64,000 bases of DNA, taken from Tetrapyrgos nigripes. Lineage: Eukaryota > Basidiomycota > Agaricomycetes > Agaricales > Campanellaceae. The translations under genes and the position numbers were made by a program. The DNA is taken from contig JAACJM010000005.1 of NCBI GenBank assembly GCA_013368315.1, positions 1,116,001-1,180,000 on the forward strand, in the 5' to 3' direction. The notes beneath the pieces were generated by a model, which had not been told where the DNA came from, made no database searches, and saw only the letters and a list, made by a program, of their open reading frames with translations. Shown piece after piece: positions 33,101-45,359 of the stretch. The stretch's first letter is position 1. Each line of letters opens with the position of its first letter.

Positions 33101-36100
33101 CTTGCTATATCCCAAATCCGAAATCTCAAAAACAAGCCCCAAAACCCTGCACGCATCGCCGCACTCCATGTCCACAAAACTACCACCGTCCACCCTTCAT
33201 GTATCCCGACCGTTAACCCTTCCTATCTTTCTGTCCAGAGCCCAAATACAACCAAGAAAAAACCGAGAAACAAGTAATGAAGCCATGCAAGTACTAATTG
33301 TACAGTAGTACTCTGCAACGAACTCGAATCGGGAGTGGGAACGGGGTAAACGGTGGACCATAACGATGAAGATGAGGCGGGGCCAGACGAGTCGCAGTGA
33401 AAGATGAGTTGCACTGTAGACGATCCAAGTGAATAAACGGGATAATATAATGGTATAGAAACATACCGATACCGATACCGGCGCCAACGTCCATGCCCAT
33501 GACAACAATGTCCAAATCCGCAATCCAGAACCCAACTCCGAATCCCTAATACCAAATCTGATGTCCCAAACCTACATTCCTGCACACAGTTCAAGTTCAC
33601 AGCACCCTCCACCTCGCCTCCAACGTCCGCCCTCCACATTTTGTCGTCAAATGAATATAAAGAGTACGATTGAGGAAAGACGGCCGCCAACGGCGTCACA
33701 GCGTAGATGGAGCTGGAGAGAGAGGGAAGGGAAACCTCTGATCACACGGTAGGGGTTGGGGCAAAAGCAGAGAAGATGAAAGTAGAGGAGGAAGAGAGCC
33801 AAGCGCTAAACGAAGCAAATTCGTTTGGCATAGGTACCGAAACAAATTCGGATACCACGAGTGACCCTAAGAGCGTAGTAATGCCTTCAGCGAGTCGGGC
33901 AATGAGAGGAATATGGAACTCGAGTTGACGGATGATATAATGGGGGAACGCATTGAGGTTGAGAGAGAGCGGTTTGGAAAGGTACACCGTAAGTGAAGCT
34001 GCCAAAAAGACAGATTAGGTGTTTGAAAATGAAAAAGGAAATAAATAAAAGTAGAAGAGCACACCTGGACCACCTTCTGCTGCCGCCTTTAGCTCAAGTA
34101 ACCGGGGAGAAGGGGCTATGAGCCTATTGCTAGATCTACCCTCCAGGGACGGAGACAAGTCTAGCTCTGCGAAGCGCCTTCTGTAACGGAACTCAATGGC
34201 TGGCAGGGCTGCGACGGTGCGCGTTTGCTATCCAGGCGTGCTACGGCGAAAGAAAACGACGAAAATTGAAGAGAACTCACCTGCGCGCCTGAGTCAAAGA
34301 TAACCCCCCATGCCACTCCCCATACCCATAACCAATCGGACGCACCCTTCTCCACCTGCCGCCGCCATCCCCTGAGTGAGTCGAATGGGCACGTCGACAC
34401 CCAGTCAACAGCCCAGTTGACACCAAGTCAACAGCACCACCCGTTGACCCCAAGTCAACGAGAAAGGTTGGGGGGCGGAGTCCTGGCTGGAATGTCCTGC
34501 CGACTTCAGCGTCTAGTGGGAGAAGAGGGGCAGGCAGTGGAGAGGTCAGAAACATGAGAAACTACAAAAACGCAAAAGAAATACTCACAATCCTCGTCTG
34601 AATCGCGATCTCCCACTTCTCTCCCCTCTCTTCCTATCCATCAGGCCCTCAAACCATTCATATACCCACAATCCAACTAATAAATCCAACAGGACACGGC
34701 TTTTGAGCCAAACGACGTCGTACGAAACAAGGGGTAGTGCTGGTCTGTTTGTGATGGAGGGAAAACGATCGGGAAAGGTTCCCAACGAGTATCCGGAGAC
34801 TGCTGTCCACCGGATACCCGTCTGGGATGTCGGATGAGGTCCTGGTTGAGGAAAGAGGCAGCGGCACGGAGGATGATGGTGGTTGGGAAGAAAGAGAGAT
34901 CTGATTATGTGATTAACGCTCTGAGCATTAATGACTCGCCTGGACTTTTCCAGGCAAAAAAAAAGATGAAACTAGCTTAGACACTGAAATAAATTCGGAT
35001 ACTACGATTGAGGCTGACACAGAATGGCCAGTGGGAGTGTAAGAGTAAAGAAGAAAGACGCGTTGGGCGGATTAAGGCTTAGGTAAACACAACGCGTCTT
35101 TCTCAAAGACTTAGGCAAACAAATCCGCCCAACGCGTCTTTCTTCTCTACTACCATCATCCACTGGCCATTCCGTGCCAGCGCCGTCATTTTCTCATTTC
35201 AGGTATCCGAATTTGTTTCGGATAGCTTGCCAAAGACGAATTCGCTTCGTCTTGGCTCTGAGCAACGAATTTGGTTTGTTGCACGTTCCACTTTCGCAAA
35301 CCACCAACTTGCAACCTATCCTCAACTTGTACATTGTTCCGCGCGGGCGTTCTCGCTGTCCGGGCGTTATCTTCCATTTTGAAGGTGCTAGAATTCGATT
35401 TTAAGGTTCCCAAGTCTTCATTCCTTGCCGTTCTCGCTGTGAGCCGACACGCGCTCTGCGGGACTATATAGTTTATTTGGATTAAGGAGTAGGTGAGCCT
35501 CTATTTTGATACTAATAACTCTAACCCGCGGTCCCGAATTTGTTTCGTTTGGCTCGACTGAACAAATTTAGTTCGTTGCTGCTTCCACTGGGTCGACATG
35601 TCGAACGCTCAAAGCGTCACCCACCTGTAGGTTGTTCTGCCCGGGCGAGATCACCGTCCGGGCGTCATCCTCGATTTTGAGGTACGTAGAATCGGATTAG
35701 AAGGTTTCCAGGTCTCTGATCTTTACTATTCTCACTGTGAGGAGACCCGCGTTCGGTTGTACTAGCTGCTTTATTTTGGAAGAACGCTCAGGTGAGTATT
35801 TAATCTCTATAGCTACTCCATATTGATACTAATAAACTTTCTTTTGAGGTTTTTTACCGCACCTTCACGACCTTCACCACTTACAACCCGTCTTCTCGGA
35901 ATATGTTCAACGCTGGCCAAACCCTCACACATGTCGGGTTCTGGAGGCCACAAAGATGCTTATACGGATCTCCTGAGTAGCGGAAGTCGTGGGTTGTGGT
36001 GGATTTAGTGGGAGTGGGGCGAAGATCTTGAGCTTGGTGTTGGACTTTGTGGGTAAGAAGTCTCAGGTGAGTTTTCTCCTATTTTTTTGATATCTTCTTC

Positions 36101-36600
36101 GTGGACTAATTATCGCCTTTCATCCGCTCAATGCACTTGTCCGAACTGCCTACTATATTCGGGAGTCGAGAGTTGGGTATCCAAATTCGCGAGGAACGAT
36201 AGTATCGCGATCATAAATGGTGATTGTCTGGGAGTGAAGGAACAGGCGTCGATGTGGACGGAAAGTTTTGGGAAGGAGAGAACAGATAAGGAAAGTAAGA
36301 GAGAATGAATGGGATGGAGCAAAGCTTAGTCGTGGTGAGTACAGCCCAAGAATTTGCTCTGAAGAGAGGCGGCGTCGACGGGGAAGAAGACGAGAGTCAA
36401 GTCTGATTACATCATTGGCCTCGCTTGTGTTCAACTTTGATCTCCCTCGTCGACGCCGACTCTGTTGACCGCTCGATTCTACGGATTGACTTGGAGTCAA
36501 TGGGTTTTGGATGCTGACTAGGTGTCAACATGCGCGTTCGACTGGTTTTCTTCCGCTGGGGATTTTGTGGCAGCGGACTTCCTTTCCTCGTTTGTGGTAC
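33100..36600. mobile_element. foldback-like composite repeat, centre about 35.10 kb
   Basis: AGAAAGACGCGTTGGGCGGA at 35051 is mirrored exactly at 35122-35145. Outside it, GGCCAGTGG, AATTCGGATAC and TTGACACCAAGTCAACA motifs occur on the left in one orientation and on the right in the other. The arms are imperfect and unequal; the right arm carries duplicated units. Members share GCCGTTCTCGCTGTGAG and CAG|GTGAGT-like segments with the elements at 42.4 and 45.8 kb. There is no open reading frame of substance. Confidence 0.65.
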
Positions 36601-37013
36601 CGAATTTGCTTGGTTGCCGGTTCCTTGTGCACATCTGGAACGCCCAAAGCGTTACTAACAATGCAAGGATGCAAGAGTTCTCATTCCCTCTTCCCCAGGG
36701 ATTTGTAAGGGTATACGCAGCAGGTGGATATCCCTTCCCTCCTGCAGCTCCGTCTACGGCATGATTGATTGGGTGAGTGTTTTTTCATGGTTCTCTCGGT
36801 GTCCTCTTTTTGACTGTTTTCCCGTTTGGTTTGTTTTGTTTATAGTCTCTTCTCTGACCTGCAACGGTTTTAGCATTGGGTCGGAAGACTAGCTATGTAT
36901 AGGTTGGCTCCCACAATGGACATCGGTGCTTTTTTCAAAGGTCCGCACACTGCTTGTCCCCTGCTCATCCGTTCGTCGTAAAAATTGCAGATTCGGATTC
37001 CCAGACCTCTAAA

Positions 37014-37128
37014 TATTATAACTAGTCTCACTATGACCATTGTGAGTCCCCCCATTAATTTTGGAAACGACGGCGGATGGGGTTGATGGAGCCACCGTCG
37101 CGCAGGAGGTATAGGTAGGTAGAATTTA
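37014..37128 (+). repeat. dispersed terminal motif, copy 3
   Basis: Matches 31868-31985 over about 110 bases (CTATGACCATTGTGAGTCCC, GGAGCCACCGTCGCG). Confidence 0.7.
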
Positions 37129-37429
37129 TGATGAGATTACGCGCTGTATCTGGAGATACAATGCGTACGGTCGACCTGGAATGGGCTCAAATCTCTAAGA
37201 GCCCAAAAGCGCAAAGATCGGATCACAAACCAGGAAGGAAAGAAGGAAAAAAGGTCGGCTGAGCAGTAATTCTGCTCTAGCACTTCCGGATGAGCTTGGA
37301 TTGTCTTGAAACTAACGCCAATCGATTCCGACACCAGTTTTACATAGAAATGACCCCACACAAACCTAGAATCCCAAAGAAGCGAAAGGATTGGCTGAAA
37401 AACCAAGTTTTCAGATATCTTTGGACACA

Positions 37430-37545
37430 TAGCTAGCATCCAGGACGCTATGTACGATCCGGGCTTCTAAATTGGATCACATCGCTGTCTTATTTAGATG
37501 TCTGCAGACACATGGCTAGCGTCCAGGACGCTATGTACATAGTCC
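37430..37545. repeat. AGCGTCCAGGACGCT palindrome pair
   Basis: CTAGCATCCAGGACGCTATG at 37433 and CTAGCGTCCAGGACGCTATG at 37513. Same core as 39.34-40.35, 61.04 and 63.91 kb. Confidence 0.85.
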
Positions 37546-37559
37546 GAGTATTTTTTTCC

Positions 37560-38620
37560 GTCATGACATCCCAGGAAAAGTGACGGTCACGTCACAACCT
37601 CTCTTGTTCTTGAACCACCTTCATCTCTGCACCCAGTGGTGCTTCCGACTCTCCTCCGCCTCAACACGCCCCCAAATGCAGTCGGAATACTCAAGGCAAG
37701 CGGCTTTTATTGTTTTGGTCAAGGTGTTGAGCCAGTATTCATGTTTGCAGGAACTTGCTTCGTATACGCCGGTCTGCCACCCAGTAGTACGGCTCTTTTC
37801 AGCGGTTTTGGAGTCGAGGTGACCTGAATTGTAATGGGAACCGGTGAGTATCATTCTTTCTGCTCTTTTTGTTGCTACTGCCGTCCGGGTGCCTCTAACA
37901 AGGTGAGTTGGAGGCAATTCTTGTTCGGTGGGGATAGGATGGTGACGGCGCAACCTGTCATCGAAGTTCTCGAGGTTTCAAGCTTGTACACTGGCAGAAA
38001 TTTGTATTGACAGGCGAGCCATGATCCATGTGTCCCGCACCCGCCTTTTTTTAGTATTTTATCCGTTCTTTTCACCTATTCTCTCTTTAGACGTGAAGAA
38101 AGCAAAGGAGGCCTTGCTACTCGAATGAATAAAGTTGAGGTTTTCGAGAGGGATTTTGGGAGACCACACAGCGCCATGTGTTCTCAAAGGTGCGTTCTTA
38201 CATTCTGTTTTCTTTTCTTTTTCTGTTTCTCCTTGATGCCGGAGCCCAGGAGTATGCAGACCCGACCTTGGGGCAGAAGAAGGTGGCTCTGGCATCAATC
38301 GACTACACGTAGTTACGTGTCATCGATCTTTTTGACTTTCTCTTTTTCTATTCACTGCTAATTGCTTTCTTTTCTGTAGAGTTTGCTTTATGACGCACAC
38401 CTTCATCTTCCTGCCCATCATTCACGTCCACCCAAGCCATTCCGATTCAACAAATGCTCGTCGCCATCGCTGGTCAAAACCCCGTCAAATCTACCTCAAA
38501 AACTTTCTTCCTACTGTTCCAATTCCTCGCCTCCCCACCCTCCTCTCATCAGTGACCGGTATCTGGTGGAAGCTATTCCCCAGACACCGGTCACTAGATC
38601 TTTGTCTACATCGCCGATTC
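37560..38620. other. repeat-family sequence without a gene
   Basis: A short segment at 38240-38295 (GAGTATGCAGACCCGACCTT) matches 46525-46560 and, inverted, 41470-41500, so this is part of the foldback-family material. Frames at 37580 and 38125 are not convincing. Confidence 0.4.
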
Positions 38621-38624
38621 CAGG

Positions 38625-38895
38625 ACGAATGTATGCATACACATACACTGCCGTCTTGGACATACTGTATGTATATGCAGGCACTGCGGTCTTGGACGTA
38701 GTGCATGTATATGTATACACAGTCATCTCGGACGGACAGTCTGTGTATACATATGTATACGGCATCTTGTCGGACGGTGTGTGTATAGACATACACTGCT
38801 GTCTTAGAGGTAGTGGATGCATATGCGTACATTGTTGTCTTGGATGGACGGTGAGTATGTATATACATACACTGTTGTCTTGGACGGACGGTGTG
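38625..38895 (+). repeat. degenerate minisatellite of GTCTTGGACG and TGTATATGTATACA
   Basis: About six diverged units of roughly 45 bases alternating a GTCTTGGACGGACGG part with alternating purine-pyrimidine TATGTATACA stretches. Confidence 0.7.
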
Positions 38896-39334
38896 TTGGT
38901 AGTAAATTGATGACAATTGAGGGCGGCGGCTAGAGACTAGGTGCTGTGGACATAGCTGTGGATCCTGACGGCATGCGGAAATGTGGGATTCGGGGTGTGA
39001 GGTTTGGATTGTGGATTCAGACTTGGTCTTCATGGGAATAGACGTTGCCGCTAGGATAGGGAGTCATCGACCATTGTTGGGAGTTGTATATAGTTAGAAT
39101 TGTATATAAGTAACATCTGGTCTTATGGTCTGTAGTATGGGACGAAGATAAATGTCAGAGTATCTCTCGAAATTTTCATTGTCTTGAAGGCATATGTATA
39201 TGAAACTGAAGAAGATAGATGTGAGTATGTCTCCCAAAATGACGATTCTCTCAAGCATAGTATATATAGGTTGAGCTTAGATCAGAGAGTAAAGGTGATA
39301 TAGTACATATTGACTTGGTCGTTGTGGGCTAGCG

Positions 39335-40350
39335 TCCTGGACGCTACGGATGATATTTTGTAGTATGTAACATGGTCCTAGGGTCATTCCATAGCGTCCC
39401 GGACGCTATGCACAGCGTTTGGAATACTTAGTACTACAATGCACATATGTACTCACCCCGTAACCACTTAATAAGTCCCTTGCCTACCATCCGATGTCCA
39501 GCGCCATCCCATAGCGTCCAGGACGCTATGGAATTCCGTACTCACCCCGAACCAGGTGGCCAACTCCCTCAATTACCTTCTTGTACGCTCGGTCATGTAC
39601 TCACCATGAAACCAGTTACAAATAGCCAAGTCCCTTGTCTACCATAGCGTCACGGATGCTGTGCACAGTGTGTGGGATACATAGTGCCACATACGTACCA
39701 AACTAGCTTGAATACATAATACACCAAGCCCTCACGTAGCGTCCAGGACGCTATGGACATGCTACGTGACTATCATTGATACGTGATTCACACAGTACAC
39801 CAAGCACTCATGAACCGAGTAGCAAGTGAAATCTAAATACAAAACGTCGAAAGCTCCTATGTCTACATCTAACACGTCTCCAAGCACTCATGAACCGAGT
39901 AGCAAGTGAAATCTAAATACAAAACGTCGAAAGCTCCTATGTCTACATCTAACACGTCTCACTATGCACTGTATCTCTTCTGCATCTCCATCTGCCGATA
40001 CTTATCTCACAGTTTATCTCTTCCGTGTCTCGATCTTCGGACACTTATCTCATAGTCTATCTCTGCTGCATCTCTATCCTCAGATACTTAAGAACTAATC
40101 AATATTCCCTATATTGATGGCCTATATATTGGTTAGATGTACCTTTTATAATACTTAGTGTCTGAACTGTTTGTGCAGCGTCCAGGACGCTATCAAACAC
40201 AGGTCCTGTGTTTACTCGAAAAATTATTTAGCAACACATTTATAATGGATGTCTCAACTGTACGACAGTGTTCATATGCCCGGTGGACTATGTGGCTGTG
40301 GTCACTTGCAAATCGAAAAGCACTCATAGCGTCCAGGACGCTACGGACTA
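39335..40350. repeat. dispersed AGCGTCCAGGACGCT palindromes
   Basis: Seven or so copies (39340, 39402, 39517, 39650, 39739, 40181, 40329), some with a shared tail CTATGCACAGCGTTTGGAATA or CTGTGCACAGTGTGTGGGATA. Two copies carry mismatches, the others are perfect palindromes. Confidence 0.85.
39800..39959 (+). repeat. 80-bp exact tandem duplication
   Basis: CAAGCACTCATGAACCGAGT and the following 60 bases are repeated without change at 39880. A recent event or assembly artefact. Confidence 0.9.
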
Positions 40351-40727
40351 TCCTTGACACCAAATCTATCTATATTTCCTATGCGACATAGGGCTATGTC
40401 GTGCCACCCTTAGAGGTATAGCCCTACCACTTGTACATGTCCCCATTTACTCTGCCGCCCAATACCATATCCATTCCTTTTTACCACTGTTCACCTAGGT
40501 AGTAATCTTCATGTACTAGGAAGTAGACAGTTAATACCATTCATGAATACTGGCCGACAAGTTTGATTGACTGGCTGTTAAAAAGATTTGGGGAATTTCT
40601 TGGAGGTGTCTTGGACACTTGGACACTCGGATGTGTGGACGTCTTGGACGTGTGGACCTGGTGTTCACTCAAGACAAGTGATATTCAATCATGCTTAGGC
40701 CAAACTTTCTGGTCTTCGTACTATGAC

Positions 40728-41002
40728 CATCGTAGGTCCCATTAGATCCACCTGATCAGTGTACCACTTGCTTCAAACCAATTATTGCCGGGATTCAAAT
40801 ATGGGTTCTCTGCGTTATGCCACCGGTATATCTATTTCGCGTCTTCAAGTACTTATTAGGCGAGTAATGATCTATCCATTCCGCACTCGCTCAAGGTTGC
40901 GTCTTAGATCCGATCTAATCAGTGTACGACCTGGTCGAAAGAAATTATATCTAAATTAATTGGGGGACCCACGATCCTCATAGTGGGACTTGTTATATTA
41001 TT
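40728..41002. mobile_element. about 275-bp segment bounded by inverted CTATGACCATCGTGGG motifs
   Basis: ACTATGACCATCGTAGGTCC at the left faces GGGACCCACGATCCTCATAG at 40972-40991. Both ends belong to the motif at 30.92 kb. Inside, TGATCAGTGTACCAC and TAATCAGTGTACGAC form a direct repeat. It could be a non-autonomous TIR element. Confidence 0.5.
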
Positions 41003-41099
41003 TTTACTCAAAGCGATCGAGGTGGATATTTCTTGCTATTTACCTGTGGGCGTCTCAATTTTCACTTTAGAAACCCCGAAAAATGATAATCCCTCACTG

Positions 41100-43870
41100 G
41101 TTACTCTGTTCCGTGATATCTACTTCATCATCAAGAACATCCATTGAGCCAAAAAGAAGACTTGACGGAGAAAATGTTAAAAGCAACCACCGCCTGTTAC
41201 TCCTCGGCGGTGTCGTATTGTACACGGTACATGCCGACGCTGAAGATGTGAGATGGTAGGGTACAGCGAGATGAGGGAAGACATGCCAATGAGTCGGTGA
41301 CGGTGTCAATCGCATTAGTGGTGCGTTGACGAGGACTGAACCGTGGACTGAAAGGCGTGCCATAAGTAGAATCTGTCGAACAGATGGGTTATGAGTCTTT
41401 GAAAATGTAAATAGAGGAAAGGAAATAAACCGAACAGGACTAACGTTATTGCAGCACACCCGCACCACCTTCTGCTGCCCCGCGGTCGTTGCTGCATACT
41501 TCTGGGTCCAGGTGTGCTACAATGGTGAAAGATGAGAGAACTCACCTGTACTGCTGCGTTGCAGACTGATCTAGCACCAATCCCACCACCCAGCACTCCT
41601 GAGTCGAACCGACATGTTGACCCCAAGTCAACAAGCAAATGACCCTAAGTCTTAGAGAAACGGTATCGGAGAGCGGAGAAAGGACGTTGAGTGGAGAACG
41701 GGGTATGCGAGCACGTAGCAAAGGTCAGCCCCGTATAAATACATGGAAAAAATGCGAAAAACACTCACCAAACAGTCTAATTCCTCTCTTCCCACTCTTC
41801 GTGACAGCTATCCATTCATCCTCTCTCAAACTCTTGGTATCCCCTCCATCCCTCAACACCTCATTCAACGACTATCTCCCGAAACCAAATCCAGCCCAAC
41901 AGGTGTGTCCGCCTCGGACTCACTACATTTGTGTTCGGGTTAAGATGGAGGAATGAAGGCTAGTCCACGGCCACTTTGGCCTAGCCCTCAACCTCCGTCA
42001 AACTCGACCGTTCCCCACCCTTTGTAATATGACCAGCTGCAACCGAGGGTAGAATAGTAATATAGAGCATTCAATTCAATAAAGAACGCACCTGAAGCTG
42101 AAGAACGGTCCACACAGCAGTTAGGACAGATGGCGGGTATACGCATAGAATGAACGGCCAGGTTTAGGACTTTCCAGGGGTTTGAAATCAATTTTTGGGC
42201 CACCTGAATGAAAGATGACGGTGAGATAGTGAGGATTGGAGTGAAACGAGCCAAGCAGCATGAGCAAGAAGTCTAGACGTCGAAATTGCGGAGTTGTGAA
42301 CGAAACAAATTCGGATACCGCTAGTGAGTAAAAGACGACCGAATTGCCGGGGGAACATGAGAGTAAGAAGGAAAGATATGACGCGTTGTATTTGTTAAGG
42401 CTGTAGGTAAACAAGTAAACAACGCGTTGTCTTTCTTCTTTACTCCCATCTTCCACTGGCCACTGTGCCAGAGTTCCTTCCTTTCCTCACTCATGGTACC
42501 CGAATTTGTTTCGTTGCTCTTTCTACTCGGTCCACATCTGGGATGTCCAAAGCTTCACCAACGCTTGGGACGTTCTAACACTAGCCGCCCTCTTCCTCAA
42601 GACCACCAAACAATATCCGGTCAACAGCAGTCTCCGAATACCCACTGGTAACTCAATGTTCCCCTTACTTGCCTTCCTCTCCCCAACACCACCATTCTAA
42701 TTGGCTCTCTGCTCAGTTCTACGCACCTCCAAGCTTCAAAAACATTCTAGTTGAGTATTCGGGTTGTATTTCCCGCCAAACCGTCAACGCCCAGGGCGCA
42801 CAAAACCAAATTCACGAGACTCAAGATCATTCCTCCCCTCAACCTGTACGTCTTTCTGCTCGGCTGTTCCATCTATCCAAGCATAATCTTTCATTTTTAG
42901 GTGCCCAGAACCTGATTAAATCACTCCCATGTCTTTATTCGTTGCCGTTCTCGCTGTGAGGCAACCCGCGCTTTGTGGTACTATCTATTTTACTCGCATT
43001 AAGGCCCAGGTGAGTCTTAAATCGCTACCAACATTCTATATCAATGATAAAAAAGGCTCTCTTAATGTTATTTAGCGCTCCTCCCTCTCTGCTGCTCCAC
43101 CGTCACCACCTTCAAGTCATCGGCATCTGAGATATCCTTGCGAGCATCACCGCTCGTATCAACTTTACTGAGTTCCTTGTGCTCTGGGTTTTGTCTGCAA
43201 AGCAAGTCATATGGATAGAGTTAACGACAAAGGCTCTGAGATAGGCTTTAAGATACAAAAGGTGTGTGGAATGTGTGCGTGTACAGCTGTCCATCGTCTC
43301 TAATCTTCGTTTTCTTGTAGTATCGGGCTCAACGCAACTTATCCGCGACCAAAACCCTCTGTCAAACAGCTCGTTGTCGTCCAGTATTATCCATGTCCTT
43401 CATCGAAACCGTTTCAGCCGTCAGTCAGTCTACTACGACCTTCTAGCTTTCATTGGGCTACTGTCTATAGGTTGCTCTAGATAGCGCATGTGGCGACCAA
43501 GGCCATCATCGCCGATTCCGAAGATAAGTTTGTTTTCACATTTTTGGAAAGCCGTTGGCTGAGTGGGACGAGAGAAATGAGATTGTGGTCGTGGTGAGTG
43601 TTGCGGTTTTTTTTTCCCTCTCCTTGTATGTCCCCTCCGGAATGACCGTAAGGCGAGGAATAGCAGGAGCAAGAAGGAAGACCGGCGCAGTGAGACGGTG
43701 CGGATGCATGGAGGTTAGAGGTGCTGCTGGCGGGTTCCGTGGACGTGGATTGCAGGTCGGATTTGGGTTTTGGGGTTTTGGATTTCGATCTGGGATTATG
43801 TGGGTGCGGAATTTTGATTTCGACTTGTTTCAATTAGCATTGGTACGGGCACGAGGGAAGGATTAGAGCA
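41100..43870. mobile_element. foldback-like composite repeat, centre about 42.40 kb
   Basis: GAGTAAGAAGGAAAGATATG, then ACGCGTTGT, at 42361-42390 faces ACAACGCGTTGTCTTTCTTC, then TTTACTC, at 42419-42446. AATTCGGATACC (left, -) and GGTACCCGAATTTG (right, +) flank the centre. The right arm includes GCCGTTCTCGCTGTGAGG and GGCCCAGGTGAGTC; the left arm includes the inverted TTGACCCCAAGTCAACA. Confidence 0.65.
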
Positions 43871-44014
43871 CTTCTACTTAGATTCAAGTGGTTGTTCTTG
43901 TATCTACTAATAAAAGTTCCAACTTCAGGGTACTTAAGAATTCCGTTCTACTGGAACGGAAGCGCATTCCGACACAACGGCTCATCAACTCTAACTTACC
44001 TTCAACCTCTTCGT

Positions 44015-44445
44015 TGTCTGAGTTGACCATCCGGCTCTACCCAAGCTCAATTGTCCTGGAGAATTCAGCTTACAAGTCTCCACACTGTTGTTCGTTCACA
44101 CTCTGACTTTATGCTAAGCCACGTCTCCTTGTACTCTTGGGCCCGCTTGGATGCGTCTTATAGCTGCTTTTACTCACTTAAGGTACGTATTAGATCCCAT
44201 CTTACAGTCTATTGTTTACCTATAACGACTCGGCGAGCACCTCTTCACTGTTCTTTTATATAGAACTCAAGTCCTTAAGTTATTGTCATTAGCAATGTGC
44301 AGGTGAGGTTTACATAGGCTCGAAGAGATCAGGTGGATGTATATCACCTTCATGCATATTGGGCTCACAGAACCGTCGACCATCTGGCTCTACCTAAGCT
44401 CAATCATCCTGGAGAATTCAACTTATAAGTCTCCTCGTTCCGTTC
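44015..44445 (+). repeat. 65-bp direct repeat pair, 354 bases apart
   Basis: GACCATCCGGCTCTACCCAA and following bases (44024-44085) recur at 44378-44440 with several C-to-T or G-to-A style changes. Could be remnants of terminal repeats or a duplicated exon-like block. Confidence 0.7.
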
Positions 44446-44519
44446 CGAATCGTATAATAATAATATTTTGTTAATTTTTTAGATATGGCGTGAACGACTT
44501 ACACGCCAAAAATACCAAA

Positions 44520-44853
44520 GATTTGCTTGCAAGTATATCCAGCATACGACTCAGTCGGACGGTGGATATTCTTGCATAACCCAGGCTATACCACCGAAGA
44601 AAGCATTCACATTAGAATATATAGCTCTCTCTGCAGTACAGTCAGCAGAGCAAATAAAGTTGCTTCGGGAAAGAACCTACTTTGTGCCCACAGCTTTATA
44701 CACCGCAGAGAATCTCGGAAAACTTGGACATTGGGTACCGACTCTAGAATTGCATTGGCGACGAGAACCTGTGATAGAAGAAAAATCAAGTAAAGAACCG
44801 GTCAACATCCGAAGTAGATTGTCGTCTTGTGATGAAAGATCCTCGGGTATCTA
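44520..44853 (+). pseudogene. possible copia-type RNase H relic
   Basis: One frame reads SCITQAIPPKKAFTLEYIAL, then SAVQSAEQIKLLRE. This recalls the copia RNase H region, where a W-x-S-K-K-Q...E-A-E-Y-x-A-L pattern is usual; here several key residues differ. It ends at a TAA at 44851, directly against the inverted CTATGACCAT motif (44850-44890). If correct, that motif lies where a 3' LTR would start. Low certainty. Confidence 0.3.
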
Positions 44854-45359
44854 AATTTATGGGGAGACCCACGATGGTCATAGTGGGTTGGCTCTGCTCG
44901 TACAAAAAACGCCAACTATTCTCTTCCTCATCCAAACTCTCTCCCAAGGCATCTTCCTACTGACGGGTAACCCTAATACTTGCAGGCTACCGCTAAGGAG
45001 ATCTCACCACTTCCGCGCCAACTCGTAACCAGTCTGTCAACGCAGCTTCCACCTCAATCTCCCGCTGTACCTTTTTCGCTACTATTACTACCCTACGTGG
45101 TTTTATCCCAAACAGAGTCCACCGACTTCAGCGCCACACCAAATAACATCTACCTTGAGCCTCAACCATCCACTAAATGCGCATATCCATAACCTGTATC
45201 CATATACCTCCCTCCGAGTCCACCGACTTGGCGTCAGAAAGAAAGAAATAGACAGAGGAATACATGGAGAAACACTCACTAACCCTCCCAAGCCCACAAC
45301 GCCTCATTCAACAACGACGTCTTTCCCGAAGCCTACCAGATCCATCACAAAAGGATAAC

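Noticed and set aside
43555..43866. 103-codon Gly/Arg-rich frame
   Set aside because: Lies within a foldback arm; composition follows G-rich DNA rather than a domain.
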